NCBI GenBank assembly: GCA_049515555.1
Contig: JBEKTY010000138.1
Location: 1-21,936 of the forward strand
Direction of reading: 5' to 3'
DNA: 21,936 nt
From: JBEKTY01 sp049515555
GTDB lineage: Bacteria > Planctomycetota > Planctomycetia > Pirellulales > Thermoguttaceae
A model generated the notes under the pieces. That model did no database searches. It worked only from the letters and a program-made list of their open reading frames with translations, and was not told the origin of the DNA. Both the position numbers and the translations under genes were made by a program. Positions 1-7,378 of the stretch are shown piece after piece; the stretch's first letter is position 1; the number at the start of each line of letters is the position of its first letter.

Positions 1-2
1 GT

Positions 3-95
3 GACAACGCCGAAGCGATGATGGCCCTCGCGTGCCTGGACGACAGCCGCATGTGGCAAACTTACTGGACAACCCCGTATCCCGCAAGGAATTAG
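3..95 (+). CDS. C-terminal end of an unidentified protein (partial)
   Basis: The frame starting at base 3 is open from the window edge to a TAG at 93-95 and encodes 30 residues ending in TTPYPARN. The segment contains an AMMALACLDD stretch that reads like ordinary protein. The other two forward frames meet stops at once (TGA at 2-4 and at 19-21), so this is the only frame that could carry an upstream gene across the edge. Too little is present to name a family, and a chance open frame of this length is possible. If real, it lies upstream of the 269-1291 gene on the same strand, with a 173-nt gap. Confidence 0.3.
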   Translation, partial: DNAEAMMALACLDDSRMWQTYWTTPYPARN

Positions 96-148
96 CGGTG
101 CCATAAAATATGGCCGCACACGCCGCTAAACTCAGCTTTTCGTGGCGG

Positions 149-238
149 CCCGATTGTTATATACTCTGTGCGGTTTGAAATGATGCAAACCGTAACAATC
201 GGGAAGGGGTCGCATCATTTCTGGCCGCTCGAAGTATA
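149..238 (+). promoter_or_regulatory. Nested inverted repeats with pseudoknot potential in the leader of the 269-1291 gene
   Basis: Bases 149-159 pair perfectly with 193-203 (11 bp) and 171-176 with 187-192 (6 bp). The two stems are contiguous on the 3' side and separated by an 11-nt bulge (160-170) on the 5' side. The ten loop bases 177-186 (GAAATGATGC) are exactly complementary to 212-221 (GCATCATTTC). Six bulge bases, 160-165 (TATACT), are complementary to 233-238 (AGTATA). The element ends 30 nt before the ATG at 269. As RNA it could form a pseudoknot or two alternative folds. As DNA, TATACT inside the bulge resembles a -10 box, so an operator palindrome around a promoter is the main alternative. 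It matches no riboswitch or ribozyme class that I recognise. Confidence 0.45.
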
Positions 239-268
239 AAATCGGGCTGGTCATGGAGGGCTCCCGTC

Positions 269-1291
269 ATGTCGAAGCGGAAAAGGAGGCGCAAGCCGAA
301 GCGGTCCCCCCCGCCCCCGCCCAAGTTCGCCGTTGGCGACCGAATCCGGGTCAAGCAGGGTATTCGAGACCAGGACTACCCTGACGAAGGCATCTTGTGC
401 CAGGTGCTGTGTGGCGGCGGAGAACAGTGCGTGCCCCTGAAGGATCTGCAGCCGACACGCTCCGACGCCAATCGCCAGCTCATCGCTGACTACGCCGCCT
501 GGTTCCACGGCGAGTTGCAGGAGTGTTTGGACGACCTCGACGACGAGGAGGAATGCGACGACGAGGACGATGAATCCGACGAGTTCGACGAGGACGAGGA
601 GTTAGACGCGGACGAAACTCAGGACGACGAAGAATTTGCAGAGGCCGAGGGGTATTCGCACAATCTGGAAGGGAGAGCTGGGCGCGATCTGGCGATTTTC
701 CTGCTGGGGTTCGCGGCTTTCGTCGCATCCTATGGGGCAGTCCTGGGCGCGGCGGTCATAGCCATGCCTTGGGCCAGGTGGGCCGCTTGCATCACCGCCT
801 GTGTGGGAGGCGCCCTCGGCGCGGTTGTTAGCCTAAGAGCTGCCCGGCGACAGACGGGGCGCAGCCGGCCCCGCTTGATTGAGGTCGTGGACGTTACGAT
901 GGGGCTGGTTCACGGCGTTATGCTGACGGCTTTTTTCGCAGCCCTGGCCGTGGCCTTCATCGGCGCCCTGGCGGGCGGCCTCGCCGCCGCCTGCCTCAAA
1001 CGATTCATCAGCCGCAAGCGTTTTCCGGGCACTTTCCTCAAGCGGCTGCCCCGCCGTATGAAAAGCCCTTTCTGGCAGTTCTTTCCCGGAATCAGCCTAA
1101 TGGCCGCGGCCTGTGGCATGGCAGCCCAGGCGTTCTACCTGAACCGCACCGCGGCAGCCGAAGGGCTTTGGCTCGGGGCAGTGATTGGGCTTGGCGGCGG
1201 GCTACTGCTCGCGCTTGTGATCCTGGCCGTGGCGATACGGGTGACCCGCCAAGTTTCCCATGTCCTCCGGGCGACGATGACCGGCCGTTGA
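269..1291 (+). CDS. Membrane protein with SH3-like N-terminal domain and acidic linker, function unknown
   Basis: A 340-residue protein. Residues 1-18 are very basic and then proline-rich. Residues 19-62 (KFAVGDRIRVKQGI, then DYPDEGI) resemble the small KOW/SH3-like 'VGDxVRVKxGxxDxDYPD' domain found in planctomycete and cyanobacterial proteins. Residues 86-127 are almost entirely Asp/Glu. The C-terminal half has hydrophobic segments near 141-165, 170-190, 211-243, 272-291 and 299-324, so it should be an inner-membrane protein with a cytoplasmic or surface charged head. The ATG at 269 has a GGAGG at 255-259 with good spacing. It stands alone on the + strand, with a structured leader upstream and a palindromic repeat after the stop. 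I do not recognise the full architecture and assign no function. Confidence 0.8.
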   Translation: MSKRKRRRKPKRSPPPPPKFAVGDRIRVKQGIRDQDYPDEGILCQVLCGGGEQCVPLKDLQPTRSDANRQLIADYAAWFHGELQECLDDLDDEEECDDEDDESDEFDEDEELDADETQDDEEFAEAEGYSHNLEGRAGRDLAIFLLGFAAFVASYGAVLGAAVIAMPWARWAACITACVGGALGAVVSLRAARRQTGRSRPRLIEVVDVTMGLVHGVMLTAFFAALAVAFIGALAGGLAAACLKRFISRKRFPGTFLKRLPRRMKSPFWQFFPGISLMAAACGMAAQAFYLNRTAAAEGLWLGAVIGLGGGLLLALVILAVAIRVTRQVSHVLRATMTGR

Positions 1292-1341
1292 GAACGTAAC
1301 CGTTAACGGCACAAGCAGTAGTGCCCGTTGCGGAAGGACCT

Positions 1342-1425
1342 GTAGGCTGGGACAAGCCCGAGCGCAGTCCCACCAAATTCCGCGAAGAACTGATGGTGGG
1401 GCTCGCTCCGCTCGACCCACCCTAC
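1342..1425. repeat. Imperfect palindromic intergenic repeat
   Basis: The left arm, 1342-1375 (starts GTAGGCTGGGACAAG, ends CCCACCA), is an imperfect inverted copy of the right arm, 1394-1425 (starts TGGTGGGGCTCG, ends CACCCTAC), with an 18-nt spacer. It lies between two convergent genes, the membrane protein ending at 1291 and the sigma gene ending at 1477. It resembles the REP/MITE-like palindromes common in planctomycete intergenic DNA. A role as bidirectional terminator is possible, but there is no T-run. Confidence 0.6.
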
Positions 1426-1476
1426 TGTTCCGACGCTTGTGATCGTGTGTGGCAGCCACCTCTTGGAAAAGGAGGC

Positions 1477-2151
1477 TCAGGCCGCGACAAGCGGGGTTTT
1501 CCGCAGGCGGAGCAGCGCTTCGTGCAAGCGGCTCTTGACCGTGCCCAGCGGAATTCCCAGCGTGTCGGCGGCCTCCTGGTATGCAAGACCGCGATACATG
1601 ATCAGGACGAGCACGTCCCGCAGGCGTGCCGAGAGCGAATCGACCAGCCGCCTGAGCCTTTGGCGGTTCTCGGTCGTTTCCAACTGCTCCAAGGGGGGCA
1701 CGGCCCGCGCGTCCGGCAAGTCCTCCAAAGGCCGCCTTTCCGCGCTCGGGCCGTGGCCTCGCCGCCAGGCATCAAAACTTCCCCCGCCGTGTCTACGGTT
1801 TCGCCGGAACAGGTCGATCGCCCGTGTCGTGGCTATACGGTAAACCCATGGCTGGAACCGCCGGCGCGGATCGAACTCGCCGCGACGGAGATGAACCGTC
1901 AGAAAGGTGGCCTGAAAGGCGTCCTCAACCAGGCCGCTGTCGCCTAAATATCTGCGCAGGTGGGTGTACAACTGCCGCTGGTAGCGGTGGACGAGTTCCT
2001 CGAATGCCTCCCCAGTCCCCTTCCGCGTGTATTCGACCAGCAGGTCTTCATCCTGCCATGCCGACCAGGGACCTTTCTCTCTTGCGCCGCGCGGGAGCTT
2101 GGCGGTGCGCGTGCGATTCCCGCGATGGCCGTCGGAGATGCATTGTGTCAT
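1477..2151 (-). CDS. ECF-type RNA polymerase sigma factor
   Basis: A 224-residue sigma-70 family protein of the extracytoplasmic-function class, which redirects RNA polymerase to a specific set of promoters. Region 2 spans about residues 36-120, with an EDAFQATFL segment and a PWVYRIATTRAIDLFRR stretch typical of region 2.3-2.4. Region 4 spans about 160-218 and carries the helix-turn-helix YQEAADTLGIPLGTVKSR. The linker is Arg/Pro-rich. The first 30 residues are basic and low-complexity and may be dispensable. No anti-sigma gene is adjacent. The gene lies 70 nt downstream of the YqgE/AlgH gene on the same strand, so the two may be co-transcribed. A purine-rich GGGAAGGAAAG precedes the ATG. 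Family assignment is firm; the regulon is unknown. Confidence 0.9.
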   Translation of the reverse strand: MTQCISDGHRGNRTRTAKLPRGAREKGPWSAWQDEDLLVEYTRKGTGEAFEELVHRYQRQLYTHLRRYLGDSGLVEDAFQATFLTVHLRRGEFDPRRRFQPWVYRIATTRAIDLFRRNRRHGGGSFDAWRRGHGPSAERRPLEDLPDARAVPPLEQLETTENRQRLRRLVDSLSARLRDVLVLIMYRGLAYQEAADTLGIPLGTVKSRLHEALLRLRKTPLVAA

Positions 2152-2221
2152 GGTTGTGGTGCTTTCCTTCCCGCTCTTGCGGCGGGTGCGCTATGCATGA
2201 TAACAAAGCGCCTTCACTCTC

Positions 2222-2770
2222 TCAGTTCAGTAGCGGGTCTGCCGGAATATGCTTGATGTTGAACATGGTCAGCAGTTGCAGCCGGGAAGCCTGTCTCGAA
2301 AGCTGCTCCCAGAGATCGCCGGTATCAGAAAAGACCAGCCCGGGCGTAGCCGGCACAACCCGCCAGATGCCCTGCTCGACCTCGTAATCCAATTGCCCCG
2401 GCCCCCAACCGGCATAGCCGGTGAAGACCTTGCACGGGTGCTCCGTCTGCCGCATGAGCGAGAGCACGTTTTTCTCTTTGGCAGAGAAGAACACCCCCGG
2501 CAGGAGTCGCCGCTCACCCAAGGATGCCTTCGTGTGGACGGCCATCAATGGTCCGGTCACTGGACCGCCGAAGTAGAGCCTTGGCCTTCCGGGGGGGCGC
2601 CGCCTGGAGTTGCGTTGCTGAAGGCGGCTGCGCTGTTCGGTGGCGTCATTCACGATGACACCGAAAGCCGCCCGCTGGGTGTGTCCCACCACGAGCATGA
2701 CCACCCTAACGAAATTGGGATCGCTTTGATGCAGAGCCGCTACCAGAAAATGGCCTTGAAAAGATTTCAT
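2222..2770 (-). CDS. YqgE/AlgH family (UPF0301) protein
   Basis: A protein of about 182 residues with the hallmarks of the YqgE/AlgH family: N-terminal SFQGHFLVAA, DPNFVRVVMLVV, a YFGGPVTGPLMAVH block and the highly conserved FTGYAGWGPGQLDYE. AlgH was named as an alginate regulator in Pseudomonas; its biochemical role remains unclear. I chose the ATG at 2770 because it gives the usual family N-terminus and has GGAG 7 nt upstream; an in-frame ATG at 2803 would add 11 residues. The middle insert after VIVNDATEQ is Arg-rich and more divergent than usual. It sits between a receiver protein (41-nt gap) and an ECF sigma gene (70-nt gap), all on one strand, which hints at a shared regulatory unit. 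Confidence 0.88.
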   Translation of the reverse strand: MKSFQGHFLVAALHQSDPNFVRVVMLVVGHTQRAAFGVIVNDATEQRSRLQQRNSRRRPPGRPRLYFGGPVTGPLMAVHTKASLGERRLLPGVFFSAKEKNVLSLMRQTEHPCKVFTGYAGWGPGQLDYEVEQGIWRVVPATPGLVFSDTGDLWEQLSRQASRLQLLTMFNIKHIPADPLLN

Positions 2771-2811
2771 GTCCCTGCTCCGTTGCTGCTTGCCCATTTC
2801 CAAACTTATCC

Positions 2812-3270
2812 CTAATGTGGCCCATCACGCGCACCGGTCGAGGGGTTCCCTGGAGAACCGGTAACGCCAGACATCGAGGTCGACTGCCGAGCGCGTGCGC
2901 TGCGGTCCATCGCTTTGCGGACCGCGTCGGCCAGATCATCGTTCTTGTAAGGCTTTTCGATAAGGGCCACGGCGCCGTTCTTCATGGCGCCCGTGGCCAG
3001 GGGCGCATTGGCATAAGCGCTGATCAGCACCACGCAAAGCGCGCTGCCCAAGGCGCGAAGGCGATCCTGCAGTTGCAGACCGTCCATGCCCCCCAGGCGG
3101 AAATCGACCAGCGCGCAGCCCGTCAGCGAAGGATCATAGCGATCGAGAAACTCTTCGGCGGAGGCGAACGTCTCGCACTTCATCTTCATGGACGACGCCA
3201 GCGCCGACACGGCCTTGCGTGACTTGGGATCATCGTCGACAACGAACAGGGTGCCTTGGCATGTCTTCAT
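2812..3270 (-). CDS. Receiver-domain-only response regulator
   Basis: A 152-residue protein with a single CheY-like receiver domain (residues 6-121). Visible features are the acidic pocket DDD at 12-14, the phospho-acceptor Asp56 (ALVDFRLGG), Ser84 in the Thr/Ser switch position (LISAY) and Lys106 (IEKPY), so it should be phosphorylatable. Residues 122-152 form a Ser/Gly/Pro-rich tail with no helix-turn-helix, so there is no DNA-binding output. The receiver resembles that of the FixJ-type regulator at 3609-4223 (shared LQDRL and EKPY blocks), suggesting duplication. The partner could be the histidine kinase at 4213-6483. It may act as a phosphate sink or by protein contact, but that is inference. 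Confidence 0.88.
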   Translation of the reverse strand: MKTCQGTLFVVDDDPKSRKAVSALASSMKMKCETFASAEEFLDRYDPSLTGCALVDFRLGGMDGLQLQDRLRALGSALCVVLISAYANAPLATGAMKNGAVALIEKPYKNDDLADAVRKAMDRSARARQSTSMSGVTGSPGNPSTGARDGPH

Positions 3271-3608
3271 GTTCGCCCTCCGTCTCCTGCGCCTCCAGGT
3301 CTACATCCATGGTAGACGAAGGCGACACGCCGTGGAGTAGCAATTGGCGCACGTTCTTGCGGGTCCCCGCAAGGCGGGCCGGCTTCCAGGAGGGAGTACG
3401 GACTTGCAGGTGGCCGCAAGGGCCTGGCGGAGCAGGAAAGAATGCCCCGCAAAGAACGTGGGCTAACGGCCCGCGAAAGAAAAACCTTTACAATTGTCCA
3501 AGGGTGGCACGTCCCTGAGCCGAGCGAAGGGCGTGGTTCGCGGGCCGTCCACGCCCTTCATTCCTCAGGGCGTGCCACCCAATTGTCAAACTTGTTCTTT
3601 CGCGGGCC
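3271..3608. other. Gene-free gap filled by two palindromic elements
   Basis: This 338-nt gap between two response-regulator genes has no credible gene on either strand. It contains an inverted repeat at 3347-3463 followed directly by a longer palindromic element at 3468-3609. The promoter of the receiver-only gene would have to lie here or upstream of the kinase; no clear promoter hexamers were seen. Confidence 0.6.
3347..3463. repeat. Inverted repeat with 17-19 nt arms
   Basis: The left arm 3347-3363 (GCGCACGTTCTTGCGGG) is an imperfect inverted copy of the right arm 3445-3463 (CCCCGCAAAGAACGTGGGC). The intervening 81 nt are GC-rich and also contain GCGGG/CCCGC halves. It could be a non-autonomous element or the structured leader of the receiver gene, which starts at 3270 on the minus strand. 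Confidence 0.5.
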
Positions 3609-3609
3609 C
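3468..3609. repeat. MITE-like palindromic element with long terminal inverted repeats
   Basis: The ends are inverted copies: GGCCCGCGAAAGAA near 3468 and TTCTTTCGCGGGCC ending at 3608, extending inward through TTTACAATT/AATTGTCAAA. Inside, 3502-3536 (starts GGGTGGCACG, ends AAGGGCGTGG) pairs with 3549-3580. Both sides are bordered by a TA dinucleotide (3464-3465 and 3610-3611), as expected of targets of IS630/Tc1-type transposases, but no transposase is present. The right border touches the stop codon of the FixJ-type regulator (3609-3611). The core is shared with repeats near 7529 and 12785. Confidence 0.6.
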
Positions 3610-4223
3610 TAGGCAAGTAGTTCGCCTTCGATGACCAGGCGAACGAGTTCGGCAACAGATTCGACCAGCATCTTGGCAAAGACCTCATGCCGGCGGCTTT
3701 CGACGGTCCGCGTGCTCATGTTCAACTGTTTGGCGATGATCTTGTTGGGCTTGCCTTGCACGATCAGGTTCATGACAGTCCGCTCGATGGGCGTTAGGAG
3801 GGCGGCGCGCTCCCGAATTTCGCGGCGGCGCTGGGCCTCGGCACGGCCGGCCGCGTCCTGGGCCAGGGCCTTGCGAACGGCGTCCCAAAGCTCCTCTTCA
3901 TCGTACGGCTTCTCCAGAAGGGTCACGGCCCCGGCCTTGATGGCGCGGACCGTCGAACGTGTCCGGGGGTACGCAGTTAGCACGATCACCGGCAGCCGGA
4001 TGCCTTGCTCGGCCAGCCGGTCTTGCAGATCCAGCCCGCTCATGCCGATCATGCGGATGTCGGTGACGAGGCAGCCGGGGCACCCTCGGGTGTGCCGGGC
4101 CAGAAACTCCTCCCCCGAGGAAAACGCTTCAGCCCGCAGCCCCAGCGAACGAACCAGCGCACAGACCGACTTGCGGGCCCGCTCGTCGTCGTCCACAACG
4201 AAAACCGTAGGCTCAAACGCCAT
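3609..4223 (-). CDS. FixJ/NarL-type response regulator with LuxR-like HTH
   Basis: A two-component regulator of 204 residues. The receiver occupies residues 5-120, with DDD at 11-13, phospho-acceptor Asp55 (LVTDIRM), Thr83 (VLTAY) and Lys105 (LEKPY). A helical linker (121-140) leads to a LuxR-type DNA-binding domain at 140-200 (LTPIERTVMNLIVQGKPNK, then STRTVESRR). The order matches FixJ. I chose the ATG at 4223: it gives the usual N-terminus, has GGAGG 8 nt upstream, and overlaps the end of the histidine-kinase gene by 11 nt, which points to translational coupling. An upstream in-frame extension to 4334 would only add sequence read from inside the kinase gene. It is almost certainly the cognate partner of that kinase. 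Its stop touches a palindromic element. Confidence 0.92.
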   Translation of the reverse strand: MAFEPTVFVVDDDERARKSVCALVRSLGLRAEAFSSGEEFLARHTRGCPGCLVTDIRMIGMSGLDLQDRLAEQGIRLPVIVLTAYPRTRSTVRAIKAGAVTLLEKPYDEEELWDAVRKALAQDAAGRAEAQRRREIRERAALLTPIERTVMNLIVQGKPNKIIAKQLNMSTRTVESRRHEVFAKMLVESVAELVRLVIEGELLA

Positions 4224-6483
4224 TGGGACGGCCTCCGTCCTCGAGGCGCAGAGTGAAGTGAAAGGCCGCACCTCCCTCGGCACTGGATGTAGCCCACAGC
4301 CGTCCCCCGTGGGCCTCGACGATCGTGCGAACAATGCTCAGCCCCATGCCCAAACCTTGCGGCTTGGTGGTCACGTAGGGCTCGAAGATCTTTGTCTCGC
4401 TCCCGGGCGGCAGGCCGACGCCGCAATCGGATACGACAACCTCGACAGCCGCATCGCCGAGCGACGTCTGAATCGTAATCCGCCGCGAGTCTGCGGGCAC
4501 GGTCTGCATGGCCTCCATCGCGTTATTCAGGAGATTCACGAAGATCTGCTGAATTTGCACGCGGTCCGCTTGAATCGGAGGCACAGCAGGGGAGAACAAC
4601 GTCTCCACGGTCACCTGGGCTCTCCGCGTCTCGACGGCAACGAGCCCCAAGGCTTCGTCGACCACCTCCTCGATGCGGCATGCGGTGCGCGGCGATTCGC
4701 CGCGCCGCGCAAAGGACCGCAAGCGTTTCACAACTTCGGCGGCCGAGCGGGCAATGTCGGCGATTTCCTCGTTCCATTCGCGAACGCTTTCCAGATCGGG
4801 CGGACCTTCTTCGGCCAGAACGTTCCGCACGGCTTTCGCGTAGTTGAGGATTGCGTACAGCGGGTGATTCAGCTCGTGAGCCAGTTCCGCCGCCATCTCG
4901 CCCAGGGTCGAAAGCCGAGCTACATGGGTCAATTGCAAGTGCATTTGGTGCAAGGCCTCTTCGGCCTGTTTGCGCTCGGTAATGTCTTCCTTCACGGCAA
5001 GAAAGTGGGAGATCTGGCCGGCCTCATTCTTGACGGAAGTGATTAGTGCCCGTTCCCAGAACAGTGATCCGTCCTTCGCCTTGTTCAAGAATTCCCCCGA
5101 CCATTCGCCCCCCGCCGTGATCGTCTGCCAGAGAGACCGGTATTCTTCCTCCGAGGTGTGCCCGGATTTAAGGATGCGCGGGTTCTTCCCCAGTACTTCT
5201 GCCGCCGTATAGCCCGTAACTTGCATGAATCTCCGGTTCACATACTCGATGTTGCCGTCCGTGTCGGTGATGATCACGTTGACGGGGCTTTGCTCGACCG
5301 CCTGGGAGAGCTCGCGGAGCGACTCGTCGGCCTTTTTCCGCTCCGTGACGTCGCGCACGATAGCCAGGAGCGTCGGCTCGGAGTAAGCTTGCATTCGATT
5401 CAGCGAAATCTCCGCGAGCACCAGCGAGCCGTCCGCACGTTGGTGCGTCCAAGCGAAGACCTGCGGCTCGCCCTCCAGTGCCGCGTGAATCTTCTCCAGG
5501 GCCACTTCGCCGGAATCGCGGCCGTCGGGCTGCCGCGCGGGGCTGAACCTGGCCGGGGGATGCCCGATCAGCTCCTCGCGCGGGTAGCCGAAGATGCGCG
5601 TCGCCATGGGGTTGCAGTCGCTGAACACGTCCTGCTTGAGAATGAAGATGGCATCGTTGGCGCTCTCGAAAAGCGTCCGGTACAGCATCTCGCTCTGTCG
5701 GATGGCCTCCTCGGCCGCCTTCCGCGCGCTGATGTCAATCCCCATTCCCGCGATGTACGGCTTGCCGTCGAGGACCAGCCGCACTCCCGTGAAGTAGAAC
5801 GGAATCCCCGTGCCGTCCTTGGTGACCAGCGTGGCTTCCGCATCCGCGTAGCCCTCGGCGAGCACTCTTGCCATTCTCGCCGCAATGAACCCCACTTCTT
5901 CTCCGCGAAACCAGTCGGTAATGTGCATGTGCGCCAACTCTTCCGCGGGGTAGCCCGTCATCTCCTCCTGTTTCTTGTTCCAGCCAGCGAGACGGCCTTC
6001 GGCGTCAAAGAGGTAGGGGATCCCCGGAACGCTGTCCAGCACGGCTTTCGTAAAGACCTGCTCTTGCCGCAACGCCTCTTCGGCCGCCGTCTGCCGGGCA
6101 GTGCCGCTGCCAATGCCCGCCAGATAGGCCGTCAAGGCCAAAGCCGCGAGGCTGCCGGCCCACGGCAACCACCACTGGCCCCCCGCAGACGGAGGCCCGG
6201 CGACGCGGAGGACTTGCGGGCCGTAGAGCGCGGTTCCGGCGAAGACCGTTGCCATAATCGCTGCCCACCACACCAGCGCAGCCCGACGGCTCAGGAGCAT
6301 GCCTGCCACGACCGCAGCGGTCAGCAGCAGTGGAAAGCCTGATCCGTCTGGAAAGCCCCAGACGGAGAATATCGCTACGGCGATGAGGCCGGCCCAAAGA
6401 AGGACACGCCGAACTCCCGCGGCGATTCGGCCCCTCCGGCCATGCCCATCGCCCTCCGCCACACTGAATAGCCCCGCTGGCAT
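4213..6483 (-). CDS. Membrane-anchored PAS histidine kinase, FixL-like
   Basis: A sensor kinase of about 756 residues. The N-terminus has about four hydrophobic segments (roughly residues 27-45, 50-65, 68-87 and 105-125). Three PAS/PAC domains follow (about 142-260, 265-388 and 392-508), each closing with a PAC-like motif such as GIDISARKAAEEA, IVRDVTERKKADE or KEDITERKQAEE. The dimerisation domain carries the phospho-accepting His in AELAHELNHPL (about residue 536). The ATPase domain shows the N box NLLNNAMEAM, G1 DCGVGLPPG, F box FEPYVTTK and G2 GLGMGLSI. The ligand is unknown, and a FixL-type haem signature was not evident. The ATG at 6483 is preferred over 6492 because AAGGA lies 8 nt before it. 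The gene overlaps the FixJ-like regulator by 11 nt. Confidence 0.92.
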   Translation of the reverse strand: MPAGLFSVAEGDGHGRRGRIAAGVRRVLLWAGLIAVAIFSVWGFPDGSGFPLLLTAAVVAGMLLSRRAALVWWAAIMATVFAGTALYGPQVLRVAGPPSAGGQWWLPWAGSLAALALTAYLAGIGSGTARQTAAEEALRQEQVFTKAVLDSVPGIPYLFDAEGRLAGWNKKQEEMTGYPAEELAHMHITDWFRGEEVGFIAARMARVLAEGYADAEATLVTKDGTGIPFYFTGVRLVLDGKPYIAGMGIDISARKAAEEAIRQSEMLYRTLFESANDAIFILKQDVFSDCNPMATRIFGYPREELIGHPPARFSPARQPDGRDSGEVALEKIHAALEGEPQVFAWTHQRADGSLVLAEISLNRMQAYSEPTLLAIVRDVTERKKADESLRELSQAVEQSPVNVIITDTDGNIEYVNRRFMQVTGYTAAEVLGKNPRILKSGHTSEEEYRSLWQTITAGGEWSGEFLNKAKDGSLFWERALITSVKNEAGQISHFLAVKEDITERKQAEEALHQMHLQLTHVARLSTLGEMAAELAHELNHPLYAILNYAKAVRNVLAEEGPPDLESVREWNEEIADIARSAAEVVKRLRSFARRGESPRTACRIEEVVDEALGLVAVETRRAQVTVETLFSPAVPPIQADRVQIQQIFVNLLNNAMEAMQTVPADSRRITIQTSLGDAAVEVVVSDCGVGLPPGSETKIFEPYVTTKPQGLGMGLSIVRTIVEAHGGRLWATSSAEGGAAFHFTLRLEDGGRPNGV

Positions 6484-6576
6484 GGCCTCCATCCTTGGTT
6501 TCAGGTACCAAGAACGCTACGAGTTCGGGATTTCACGATTCTACCGCATGGGCCTGGAGGATGTCGAGGGCATGAC

Positions 6577-7341
6577 CTACTTGTTGGCCGGGCCATTTCC
6601 AAGCGGCCCGGCGGGCGGGTCCTTTGGTGTGCGGCCGGCGGTCCAGTACATGGCCCGTACCACCAGGCGCTGGAACTGCGGATTGCCCCACGCGCCGCGG
6701 TTGTCGCCGAAGCCGGTGGTGAACACGCGGCCTTTGCCGAACTGTTGCACCCAGGCCATGCTCTGCCGCTCGTTGCCGCGGTCCATGCGGACCAGGCAGC
6801 GCATGCAGGCGTTCTTGTGGTACAGGTGGGCGTAGGTCTCGTCGGAGATGTCGAAGTCGCCGAGGCCGGCCGTGATCGGATGCTCCTGGTCGTAGACGTG
6901 GACGCTGTACGTGCCGCTGCCGTGCCCGATGAACCGTCCGCCCAGCAGCTCCCAATATACGTCCGAATTCTTGTTGGCGTCGGTGGCGTGGACGCCCACG
7001 ATGCCGCCTCCCCGGTGGACGAAATTCCACAGGCCCTGTTCCTGTTTCGGGTCGCTGATCGTGCCGCCGGAGCCGTAAAACAGCACCAGGTCATGCTTGC
7101 CGATGTTCTCGGCCTTCAGGTCGTCGGCGCCTCGGGCGGTCGCGAGTGTAAAGTCGCCGGTGCCCTCCAGCACCTTGCCCACGAGCGCAATGAACGCTTT
7201 TCCGTCGTGGCCGCCGTTGAACTCGTACAAGACCTTGATCTTGCCGGCCGGGGCCGTTTCGGCCGCCAGTCCGGCGGCCAGGCAACCGAACACGCCCAAC
7301 GCGGCCCAGAAAACGCCCAAAGAAAGCTTGCGGCAGCACAT
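6577..7341 (-). CDS. Secreted ThuA-like domain protein
   Basis: A protein of about 254 residues with an N-terminal signal peptide (basic MCCRKLSLG, a hydrophobic stretch, then LAAETAPA) and one ThuA-like, class I glutamine-amidotransferase-fold domain. Visible family features are KIKVLYEFNGGHDGKAF, the strand-loop LVLFYGSGGTIS, GGGIVGVHATDA, the Tyr-Trp-Glu-Leu block YWELLGGRFIGHG, HPITAGL, DETYAHLY and a C-terminal GKGRVFTTGFGDNRG. ThuA proteins are tied to disaccharide use and are numerous in planctomycetes; the reaction is not established. The ATG at 7341 has GGAGG 8 nt upstream. It lies 37 nt downstream of the GH32-like fragment on the same strand and near a divergent sugar transporter, which fits a carbohydrate locus. 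Confidence 0.88.
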   Translation of the reverse strand: MCCRKLSLGVFWAALGVFGCLAAGLAAETAPAGKIKVLYEFNGGHDGKAFIALVGKVLEGTGDFTLATARGADDLKAENIGKHDLVLFYGSGGTISDPKQEQGLWNFVHRGGGIVGVHATDANKNSDVYWELLGGRFIGHGSGTYSVHVYDQEHPITAGLGDFDISDETYAHLYHKNACMRCLVRMDRGNERQSMAWVQQFGKGRVFTTGFGDNRGAWGNPQFQRLVVRAMYWTAGRTPKDPPAGPLGNGPANK

Positions 7342-7378
7342 CGTTAGATCCTCCGAGTGCAAGACATCGAGTAGCCGT

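Noticed and set aside
3631..5046. Long + strand frames opposite the FixJ-like and kinase genes (also 5158-6342)
   Set aside because: They are antisense to genes with full catalytic motifs; their products have no domain features.
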